Below, one piece after another: positions 24,380 through 33,768 of a DNA stretch of 64,000 nucleotides. The stretch is from Linyphia triangularis (taxonomy: Eukaryota > Arthropoda > Arachnida > Araneae > Linyphiidae). The stretch covers positions 104,365,866 to 104,429,865 of the forward strand of contig OZ021721.1 in the NCBI GenBank assembly GCA_963978545.1, read 5' to 3'. Below the pieces are notes generated by a model, which worked only from the letters and a program-made list of their open reading frames with translations, was not told the origin of the DNA and searched no databases. The stretch's first letter is position 1. Each line of letters begins with the position of its first letter. The position numbers and the translations under genes were made by a program.

Positions 24380-25295
24380 CTCCAGACTGTCTAGATCAGC
24401 GTCAGCCACTACGCGGCCCGCGGGCCAGATTCGGCCCGCGACAGATTTTCCTGCGGCCCGCCGGCCGTACAGAAGATTAAAAATTCAAATTTCACAATAC
24501 GGGCTTTTTTTTTACATAATTGTAATTTGTCCAGAGTAGTACGTGTTTACTATGTAGAACAGAGTTCTTCACTTCGTGCTTAAAGAAACTATATGAAGAA
24601 GTTTTCAGCAAAATGGTTTTCATCAAGAATAAACACAGGAACAACTTATCTGAATCTCATTTGGACAACTTATTAAGATTGCTGTAACAAATACGGCAAC
24701 AGACACCGTCTCTAGCATAAAATAAACTGAACGATTTCGACTGCCATCATCTCTCAATTGATATAGACAGAGTAATCTGAAAGTGCAGTATAAATACTTT
24801 TTATTAAAAGTTAGATTAAGTAACCATTTTCAAGTCGGAACAAAAGATTCATTTCTTTCTTAGACTTTAATTTACTAATAATGGAAGAAAAAAAAAATAA
24901 TAATAACAATAATCAAACATGAATTGTAATTTTACTAAGATAAAAATATCAATATTTTTTTTCAGTTTTTATAAATGTTAAATCGATAATAATTAAATAT
25001 ATATGTATTGGTGTATCCGGCCCGCGAAAAGCTCCAACATAAGTCATACTGCCCGCCTTTAAAAGTTAGTGGCGAACGCTGGTCTAGATGCTGGCAGTTG
25101 CTATGGAAACAAGAATTGCCAATCGATAACAGAGGTGATCTAAGCAGGAAATTGGTGTCCGAAAAGGTTACTATACAGCAAATGTAGATGTCTTTCTCCA
25201 GGAATCCTCTGCAGAAAATTGACTGTGTCATGTTTCTACGGCAACATACAACCTTAGACAACTTGGCGGGAGCTACTCTTGTCATACAGATAATA
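24380..25295. mobile_element. MITE family (CTGTCTATC ends), copy 3, split by a hAT element
   Basis: The left stub (CCAGACTGTCTAGAT) and right part (GGCAGTTGCTATGGAAACAA to GGCGGGAGCTACTCTTGTCA) surround the hAT copy at 24397-25081. Confidence 0.55.
24397..25081 (+). mobile_element. hAT element remnant with GGCCCGC ends
   Basis: Imperfect ends CAGCGTCAGCCACTA and CAGCGTTCGCCACTA, exact 8-bp duplication GTCTAGAT (24389-24396, 25082-25089). Around 24590-24690 a short fragment FSKMVFIKNKHRNNLSESHL matches the C-terminal end of hAT transposases. Otherwise non-coding and internally deleted. Confidence 0.87.
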
Positions 25296-25557
25296 GATAT
25301 GACAGCAAATAATATGGAGACAATTACCGATCTTAAGATCTCCCAGAAGACGTTTTTCATTTGCGTTGCAACGATGTTTAGACGCAGTAAAGTCCTTGTA
25401 TAGCTCTTGCACAATGAAAATTTCAAAACAACAAATAACTAAACATTTTAAGCCTGTTCTTCTCAATTCTTCTAATGCCTACAATTCCCCATTTCCCTAC
25501 TATAGATAAAAGTACTTTTTTAAAAAAAGCAAAAACATGAAATTAAAGATAACTGTA

Positions 25558-26009
25558 CAGGGTTCCCACTCAAATCACATAATGAAAATCAATGACTTTT
25601 CAATGACTTTTAAGGATCTAATTAATGTTTTTAAGGACCTATGAAAATTAGTTTTCAGGCATAATGTCTGTATTTAAATTTTTAATAAAGTATATTCTAC
25701 CAAAAAAGTTACAAGTTGGTGGATGCGTAATACAAATATGTCGGAAAATTCTTATACTGTGCAGATTAGTGGCGGTCACGCGGGGATAGCAAGTCTGAGT
25801 TAGATTTTTATAAATTTTGCAGTTAGACAACATCTGTAAAAATTAAATACTTTCAAGGACCTAGCATTTTCAAGGACTTTTAAGCACCTCTAAGCATTTT
25901 CAAGGACTTTTAAGCACCTCTAAGCATTTTCAAGCACTTTCAAGGCCTTGAAAACAAGTTCAAAAATATTAAGCACTTTTAATGACTATCAATGACCGTG
26001 GGAACCCTG
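25558..26009. mobile_element. DNA transposon, CAGGGTTCC ends, 5-bp TSD, copy 2
   Basis: 452 bp, near-identical in layout to 13973-14427. Ends CAGGGTTCCCACT and GTGGGAACCCTG, flanked by CTGTA at 25553-25557 and 26010-26014. Confidence 0.78.
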
Positions 26010-26188
26010 CTGTATTACTTTCACTTATTTTCCCATCACTTCCTTTTTACCATTTTCTCTATGCCTCAATTTATCATTGATAGGTTCATATTTTAAAATG
26101 GCTGTAGTTGTATATTGCAACATAATGTACAAGAAAAATGTTGAAACTGAGTTAAATTTTGTAACATGTTTTCTTTTTTTAATGGCAG

Positions 26189-26212
26189 CCAAAAATATGA
26201 AACCAGATGGAG
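26189..26212 (+). CDS. Candidate 24-nt cassette microexon of the DAGL gene
   Basis: A pyrimidine-rich tract ending in cag at 26186-26188 and a perfect gtaagt donor at 26213 bracket 24 bases. The exons on either side (ending 22109, starting 29609) meet in phase 2, and 24 is a multiple of 3. Inclusion would therefore insert eight residues (about DQKYETRW in this phase) without a stop or frameshift, just after the HNHP-type block. Skipping gives an insertion-free join of the same length as the vertebrate protein in this segment. Only splice-site shape and phase support it; no homology was recognised, and a chance match in a 7.5-kb intron is possible. Confidence 0.3.
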
Positions 26213-26689
26213 GTAAGTTGCCCTTTCCTTTTAAATTCATACATTCAAACCTTCTAAAAGTTAAAATCAGTTGAATTTTCAACATAATCACTGTTATAAG
26301 AAAATTTCAGTTCCTGAACTGACTGTGAAATTCTCAACACAAGTAAAGTGCAGAATAAAAACATAAGTAGATTTCAGAACATTTAAATAAGACTTAAAAT
26401 AATTTCATACTTAAATAAAAAACACCATTTTTAATCTAAATAAAATAGTATATATACCCTATATTCCAGAGGATGATGAAAATATGTAATATGTGTTATG
26501 CTCAATAACCAAATTCATTAATGAAATCATCATCTATATGGTTTCTGAAACATTCAGAAATAAACACAGAAAGCAAAATTGCACATTGGGACTGTTCGAA
26601 ACAGACCCAAACACGTTCTGGAAGAGTTAGAATTATCAAAAATTCTAAATTCTTGGCTTGGACCCTTGACAAAAGAGCAAAAGTACAAA

Positions 26690-27080
26690 TACCAAGGAGC
26701 GCAGTGAATTTTCTAAAAAAAATTCGATAGGAATTTTAGGGATCATTCCTGAAAATTTTAGGAGCAATTCCAAAAAATTTAGGAATTTCAGAAATTTTAG
26801 GGGTAATTTTAAAAAAATTTAGAGATATTTCTTTTCAAGTTGACATAGGCTCCTAACACAGACATTCCTTTCATTCGTGTTTCAATACAGGCAAAAAACT
26901 GCCAATTTTCAAAGAAGAGAATGATTTCAGAAAAGATTTTCTCCTCTGGTCGATTATCTAGTTTTTTTCGCTTGTTTTGGAGGAAAATTTGGGAATTTTT
27001 GAGGTTTTAATGTTTTTAATAATCAAAAAATTTAAGCACAATTTTAGGAATTTTAGGGCGAATGTGTACCCTGAAATACT
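26690..27080. repeat. Interspersed repeat pair, copy 2
   Basis: Same order of motifs as 23690-24270, ending GGGCGAATGTGTACCCTG. Confidence 0.5.
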
Positions 27081-27094
27081 ATACAACAATATGG

Positions 27095-27420
27095 TCTGTT
27101 TGCCAGGTGAATGGCTTACGCCAGAAAGTATAAATGATGGTGGTCGCTTTAGAAATAGGACTCATCGATATAGAATAGCGGTGCTGCTTGCAGAATATTG
27201 GCGGCCTTAAAGATTACAACACAGTATTTGTCTTGGTGATAAGCAATCATTTACCTAAATCAATCTATCTATGAATCAATGTCATCAGGGTGTTCAGCAA
27301 GCCAATGTTGATGTCTATCTTTTGGAGTTCCCTGTGTGAAATTGAACTAGTCTTATTTCCACAGAAACAGATAACGCCAGACTACTTGACGGGAGCCATT
27401 CTTGTGATAGACAGATACAA
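27095..27420. mobile_element. MITE family (CTGTCTATC ends), copy 4
   Basis: Shares ATAGAATAGCGGTGCTGCTTGCAG, TTTCCACAGAAACAGATAACGCC and the right end GGGAGCCATTCTTGTGATAG with the other copies; no nested element. Confidence 0.55.
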
Positions 27421-29608
27421 TTGTGTTGTATTTGAACTATATTTAGTGACTCGAAAATCATAAGTAAAAAATGTTGCATGATCTCAAATTATGATCATAC
27501 CCCCTATCCTAGTAATTTTTTTCGTTGAGTAATTTCAATGTTGGGTGAGTGAAAAGTATTACCTGGATAAAAAAAAAGTTATTGCATGAAAACTATTACA
27601 CAGATTGCTTTATTTAACTTAATTTTTTGGTTTTATTTAACTTAAAGGTGTAGTAATTAAGTTCATTTATGAATACAAATTACCTACACAAATTTCAACA
27701 TGCATACCTTTTGTCAAGTCAGTAATCTTGTTCTCCCTACGTATTAGCATGAAATTTTTTGAATAAAAAATAAGAATTATATATTAACAAACTTAATGGT
27801 TTTTGCGCATAACCTTTATATTAGTCATTTATGCATTTCCAATGTGTTCAGAGTTTCCAACTCACAACACAAGTAATATTAAGTCTCTAAACGTAAATAA
27901 TTCAATGTATAGACAAAATGCAAAAGATACATTTTTTATTACTTGTGTTAAATTTTTAATCAACTTTAAAAAGATTATAAATTTATATTAAATAATTATT
28001 AATTATATTAAAATAAAAGTTCAACATTCAAGAAGCTGTAAAAAAGAAACCCTTGTCAGAATGACATGAATATATACAAAATATAAAGAAATAGTATAGC
28101 ATAAGAAAAAAACTATTTCTTAAAAATTTTTACTTAAATACCATATTCATGTATTCTTATTTATACCATACCATTTCCTTCTTCTTTGCATATATTCAGG
28201 TCAAACTTCAGGTCATTCTGACCAGCATTTCCTTTCTTTACAGTTTTTTTAAAGTTCAACTTTAATTATAATCACCCTGTATTTGTGCGTGTCTCAGAAT
28301 TGGGTTGATTCAAAAGAAACTTTTTGCATAATGTTAAGAATTTTTCAAGGTAGGTCCCATTATACCATTAAGTATCCAGAAATGCCAGAGAAATAAAATA
28401 CATTTTTTCAAAATCCAATGTAAAGTTTTAAATAAAAAAAAAATTATATGCAACTTAGATTTGTCTCATCAGACATAACTTCATCATTGTGGTTTCCTAA
28501 ACATCCGACACAATATAAAATTCACAGTTACTTTGAAAATCATAAAAAGCTTGGAACAAAATTATTTTATTTACAATTTAGAATTGTGTATCAAAAAAGG
28601 ATTATTTATTGAATACTTTTCCTAATAAAATAATGGTAAACCCTTTAAAATTGTAATCTGTATTGAATTTTAATACATGATAATGATTTCTATTCTACAA
28701 ATGAATTTCTTGTTTGTTTTAAAAGCTTTTTTAAGGAATTGCTGCTTATTGTTAAATGGATGTTTCGTACAGCTCGGAGCATCCAAAGCTTTAAATAAGC
28801 AAATACCTCTGAAATCAGATTTTTCTTTTTATTGGAATGCCCACAATAAAAGATTAAGTACAAAATGAAAATCATAATAATCACAACTAGCTCAAATTGA
28901 CTGAATGAATTTGCAAGGTATTAAAATGTCTTCATAGAAGATTGTATAGTTAAATATATCCTCAAGAATATCCAGAGTAAAACACATTTGGCAAGATATT
29001 AAGCATTTGATTATCTTGAGAATTGCCTATTTAATTTCAATGAAGCTTTTTATTAATTTGTGAAGAAGCCAAATTAAAAATTCAATTTTACTTTTTGGTA
29101 TAAAAGGGCATTGTTTTTTAATTGGTTCACATAACCTTTTTTGATATTCAACTAGTTCTTGCATTAATTAAAATAGTCTTACTATATATATCTTGATCAT
29201 CTACCCTCTACAAGTAAAGTAATAATATTCCAACCTTCTTTCAGAGCTCAATTCTTCTTTCGGAGCTCTTCAAATACTGGAAGTTAGTTACTTAAGACCC
29301 AGCCACATGCAGACTCAATGTTTTATTAGTATTAGGGCAATTCTCTTGGGCTGACGCATGGGACATGGATCTTTCTACTAATTTTGAACTGATCACAATT
29401 GCAAAATAATTATTTGAACTAGGTGAATTATACATTTTTAGCTACTGATGCACTGGACACATCTATGCCCTAATCTGTATACAAATAGAAAAAAAAATAG
29501 CCAAAATGGCCATGCATACACCAAAGAATTGCCTTATAAATGTTTGGATTATTAGTTCAACCTCAAAACTTTCTTGAATACTTATATAAATGACCTTTTA
29601 TTTTTTAG

Positions 29609-29741
29609 AAAACTAGTGGGAAAACATGAACCAGTATTTCAAGCCTTGTGGGCAGATAATGTTGATTTTGATGAAGTTATAATATCACCTGTAATGGTAC
29701 AAGACCACATGCCTGACAAAGTATTGAATGCTTTACAGAAG
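29609..29741 (+). CDS. DAGLA: Diacylglycerol lipase, post-catalytic exon
   Basis: The exon lies between ttttttag and gtaaat. One base completes the codon split by the previous exon, then it reads KLVGKHEPVFQALWADNVDF and on to VIISPVMVQDHMPDKVLNALQK, ending in phase 0. FNEVIISPAML and similar blocks follow the triad histidine in known DAGLs, so this is the end of the folded lipase domain. Length is 133 nt. The segment that corresponds to the cysteine cluster of vertebrate DAGL-alpha here is lysine-rich instead (KKE..KLVGKHEP). Confidence 0.9.
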
Positions 29742-29884
29742 GTAAATATATGCTTTTTATTAAATTTATATGAAATTTTACATCCAAAATTAAGTAGTAT
29801 GATTCTGCCATTAACTTTGTGACATCCAATGTGAATTAATTGCGAAGATAATATTTTTCTAGTCCGAGGAAATTTAGTATTCTA

Positions 29885-30122
29885 TAGTAAATCTATCTTT
29901 CTGAAATTCATATGGCCAACAAATGGTCTAGAGTGTGAAGGATTCCCTAAGCATCTGTAATGTATCTGTAGTAAATCTATCTTTCTGAAATTCATATGGC
30001 CAACAAATGGTCTAGAGTGTGAAGGATTCCCTAAGCATCTGTAATGTATCTGTAGTAAATCTATCTTTCTGAAATTCATATGGCCAACAAATGGTCTAGA
30101 GTGTGAAGGATTCCCTAAGCAT
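29885..30122. repeat. 84-bp tandem repeat, 2.8 copies
   Basis: TAGTAAATCTATCTTTCTGA starts at 29885, 29969 and 30053, with essentially identical copies. The open minus-strand frame is a result of the unit being divisible by 3. Too long and spacer-free for a CRISPR array. Confidence 0.95.
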
Positions 30123-30925
30123 GCAAAAGGTCCTAGGATTGAATTCTAATGCAGGTTAATGATCTACAAACTCTATTTTAAAAAATGAGTTGACACAACA
30201 GTAATTGAGGCTGGTAGTCTTCTACCAAACACTTTATCTGGTACAAGAATTTCCCATATTTTCTTCTATTTAATGTTGAAAACACCACACAGCTTTCCCT
30301 AAAAAGATATCCTTAAAGGTGATACTCTGATATTTTTACAGTTTCAACAATGTTTTGATACAGCATAGCCCTTAAGCTGACTCTTGAACCTGATAATGCC
30401 TAAATCAACTAGCCAACTGAAATGCATATGGAACATCGAGAAAAAACAATAGATCCTGTTAAGCTCATTTGACCATAAATATTTTTTATTGTAGAAAATT
30501 ATACAAACAATATAAATTTTTAGTGAATTTTTCATAGGCCTTTGCCCAAAAATAAGCTAATAAACAAATCTAAAAGACAACTTGCTAACTAATCTTGTGC
30601 CCAATTTAATTTCTTAAACAAAAACATGCCCCAAAAGTTAACACTACATATGCTTCCAAACCAGAGTCTAATAAGTATTGTGTCAAGGTACAATCACTGT
30701 ATAGCAAGCTGTTTTATTCTATTGATATATTTTATGTTAATGAAAATACTGAAAATTCACACCTGAATTTTATGTTGACAAATATTTTTTTCCCGATTTG
30801 GATATTTATTTATTTGGAATTGCTATGGAAAAAATACTAGGCTGTTATTGAGCATTTCGAAAATGAATTTTTTATATGTAAAAGTTTTAAACGTACAAAT
30901 ATGAATGATGTATGAAATTAAAGGC

Positions 30926-31385
30926 AAACTCGCCAAGTTTTCTGCTCTACACATTTTCTATGTGAGCCTACTGGGTCACAAGACACACATTCAGGCTATA
31001 GTTCAACTCGTTCCACAAATTTTGTAGTGTCATCGCGTCAATGTTCATCATTGCAACTTTAATCAATATCCTAAGCTCTTCTAATGTTTTTGGTAGTGGG
31101 GGTACATAAACATGGCCCTAATGTAACAGTAAAACAAATCACCTGAATGGGACACAGGAACATATCGTTGAAGGCACATTAGGAACTCTGATTAAGTACC
31201 CCAGTTACCAAAAGCATTAGAAGAGCTCAGAGAATGGATAGATGCTGCAGTGATGACCATTGATAGGATGATTCTACAAAATGTGAGGAATGAATTCCCC
31301 TATCACCTGGATGCGTGTTGTGTAACCCAGAGGGTGCACATAAAACATTTGTAAAGTATACAGAAAACTTGATAAGTTTTGGTTA
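30926..31385. mobile_element. Inverted pair of mariner-like transposase C-termini
   Basis: The right half (+ strand, about 31195-31352) encodes LPKALEELREWIDAAVMTID, then ILQNVRNEF and CCVTQRVHIKHL with a stop. The left half encodes a diverged version on the minus strand (LPKTLEELRILIKVAMMNID, then LQNLWNELNYSLNVCLVTQ). The outer ends AAACTYRYCAAGTTTTCTG are inverted. This is the C-terminal end of a mariner/Tc1-superfamily transposase present twice, tail out. Confidence 0.7.
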
Positions 31386-32025
31386 TTTACCTATATCATT
31401 CTCAATTAATCTTTAATAGTAGTTAACACCATAAATCAATAAATTCGAATAAATATATGTAATGACCAGATAATTTTAACAAGTTAACAGTGTAGCGTCA
31501 TGAAATAGTCTGTAAAGTTGAGGTCAAAAACCTTTACCTAGTTAAGTGGAAAAAAAGAAGGAAAGAGTAGACTTCTCTATCGAACAGCAGTTATCGGTCA
31601 AATGAATGTGAATCGTATTCTTCTCATGGAAGGCTGTAACTCTAATGTATGAGTTTTTGCCTAGTCTGCAGAAATTCATGAGTAAGAACGCTTAGTGATT
31701 GTGTTTTCACAACACAGTTCAGATTCTTGAATATTAAGTAACTTATTGCTGGGAATGCACTGACATAGACTGTCAAATCGTGGAAATACAATTGATATAA
31801 AGTGATAATTGGGAAAGGGAATTAAAAAAAGACACTTTGAAAGGATAAATTAAAGGCATAGCTAAACATGGGTTTATCATAACATATACAATAAAACAAT
31901 TTTAAATTCCAAAACAATCCTGTTTTAAAGGAATAAAATGCTTAAGGACAAACTTAACTAAGATAAAAGATAATTTAAAGGCATAAAACACAAAAATATT
32001 TTAAACCACTCTTTTTTCCTTGCAG

Positions 32026-33192
32026 CTTTTAGTCAATACAGGACCAGCTAAGCCCCAGCGACAGTACTCTGAAGCTGAAAGGCGTCAATATAATAACATT
32101 GAAAGTACTGACTTAGGTTCACGTACACCACCACATCGGCTAGTTCTGGAAACAAGTTTTACTGATCTTCAACCTGAAAGTGAAGAGGGAGTTGCAGGTC
32201 ACAGTGGTCTTCAACACTCGAGTGTAAGTTGGGAATTTCATGGCGCTGGCGCAGAAGGACCTAACAACACTAACGAACCTGATGGAGACAAAAAAGATTG
32301 GATGCGCATGGCACCATTGGCATCTCCAGAGACTTTATCAGATGTCTCAAGTATTTCCTCAAAAGGCAGTAATCAAAAGTCAAACAATGGAAATAGGCTT
32401 TCTTGGGGTGGAGTTCCAACTATGGAACCTATAGCGCAGTCTCCAGCAATTCAAAGGCCAAATTCTGATTCCTCCGCTGCTGAAGCAGGCAACAGCAGCT
32501 TTGCACATTATAGTGGAACTGACTTTGAGGATATTTTAAACTATCCAGTATGTTATAAGGTGGTAACTGAAGCAACAGTTGAAATAAATAATATGAGAGA
32601 AGAGGTGCAAAATCCTTATTTAATGGATCCCTCAAGACTATGTTTAAACATAGAAGGATTAGGAGCTTGTAGTGGACGTAACCAGTTTGGAGCAGATAGC
32701 ACCTATGCCAGCACAAGTACAGAACGAACAATAGAAAAGTTGTTTACTCCACATGAGCCAAAACGTGTAACGTTCGAGCTGTATGAGGACCAAAAGATTG
32801 GAAGAGATGTATCTGAAGACAGTATGTACAGTTCAGGCGAATCATTCATTCCCACATATCCAGAATACAGCAGTCAACGAGAGTATGGAAATCTGAGTTA
32901 TGCTTATACTCCAAGTGGCTACAGCAGTTTCAGCCCTATAACATCCCCAACAATACAGCATTCGGCATCAGATGTTCAATTATCAAGGATTACAGAACAG
33001 CCAACTGTACACAAATTTCGCAGAGATAGTCCCCATGTGATAGAAATGCCACCAGTACATGAAGAACCGGCTGTAGCATCTTCACCAAGAACCCCACGTC
33101 AAAAGAATGCTGCAAAAGATAATGATGATGCAACAACAAAATCTCCTACCCCAAAGGAATATAAAGATCCACCCACTGAAAGCAGCTTATAA
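32026..33192 (+). CDS. DAGLA: Diacylglycerol lipase, last exon: long disordered tail and stop
   Basis: The acceptor is ccttgcag and the exon opens in phase 0 with LLVNTGPAKPQRQYSE, directly continuing ALQK. It encodes 388 residues and a TAA at 33190. The tail is rich in Ser, Thr, Pro, Asn and Glu with no predicted fold, as expected for alpha-type DAGL (the beta type lacks such a tail). Visible short motifs: ETLSD followed by a Ser-rich run (32329-32370), similar to a conserved ESLSD segment of the vertebrate alpha tail; KRVTF (32761-32775), which fits the PP1-docking RVxF pattern; and a C-terminal ESSL that fits a class I PDZ ligand. No PPxxF Homer-binding motif is present. Motif functions are inference; the exon itself is very secure. 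Confidence 0.92.
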   Translation, partial: LLVNTGPAKPQRQYSEAERRQYNNIESTDLGSRTPPHRLVLETSFTDLQPESEEGVAGHSGLQHSSVSWEFHGAGAEGPNNTNEPDGDKKDWMRMAPLASPETLSDVSSISSKGSNQKSNNGNRLSWGGVPTMEPIAQSPAIQRPNSDSSAAEAGNSSFAHYSGTDFEDILNYPVCYKVVTEATVEINNMREEVQNPYLMDPSRLCLNIEGLGACSGRNQFGADSTYASTSTERTIEKLFTPHEPKRVTFELYEDQKIGRDVSEDSMYSSGESFIPTYPEYSSQREYGNLSYAYTPSGYSSFSPITSPTIQHSASDVQLSRITEQPTVHKFRRDSPHVIEMPPVHEEPAVASSPRTPRQKNAAKDNDDATTKSPTPKEYKDPPTESSL

Positions 33193-33768
33193 TCCTATTC
33201 CTGTTTCTTAATATATGGTTTCTTCATGTTCTTCCATGACAGGTCTATTGACCATGTGATACTATTTCAAAGTGGAGAATATTAAGAAAAAATGAAGCTA
33301 CATTCCACTTTGCACTAAAGTGCATACACAATTTGTTTATAGAAAAAAGGCCACGTTTTCTTTTGAATTCCTAGACATTCCAAGCCAAGTTTGATTTCAG
33401 TGAAACCAAATTTGAAATTTATCTATTCCATGTGCGCTTTCAAATAATTAAACTTGTTTTTAAAATGTTTGTTTGTTGTATGCATTAATAACTTTGACTA
33501 TGCACATCCTCTCGATATTCATTGCTGCCCATATATTCTACAGCAAATAATTTCTAATAGTGACAAGTGGTCAATTTTCACTGTGTTAAGCAAAAAAAAG
33601 TTAGAAAAGAATAAGGACCTAAGCCTTTTAACAATATATTATTCAATTACTGTAAAATTTTTAAAAACTCAATTTGAAGGAGTTTAAATTAAAATCTAAA
33701 CATATGCTAAAGCAAACAATTTTATAAGGAATAAATAAAAAGTAAATATAAGAAAGTAAAGAATTAAG
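33193..33768 (+). other. Probable 3' UTR of the DAGL gene
   Basis: AT-rich sequence after the stop codon. Overlapping AATAAA signals at 33730-33735 and 33734-33739 are the best poly(A) signal candidates. A transposon begins at 33769, about 30 bp further on, so the cleavage site may lie at or inside the element edge. Where the transcript ends was not determined. Confidence 0.5.

Larger units (their letters stand above)
22110..29608 (+). other. DAGL intron of 7.5 kb
   Basis: Holds the MITE, Tc1-like, piggyBac-like, hAT and 5-bp-TSD elements and the candidate microexon listed separately. 27420-29608 is AT-rich with nothing recognised. Confidence 0.7.
29742..32025 (+). other. DAGL intron of 2.3 kb
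   Basis: Apart from the 84-bp array and the inverted transposase fragments, nothing was recognised in 30123-30925 and 31386-32025. Confidence 0.7.

Noticed and set aside
29882..30079. Possible repeat protein or CRISPR-like array
   Set aside because: Units of 84 bp are directly adjacent without spacers; the frame stays open only because the unit is a multiple of 3.
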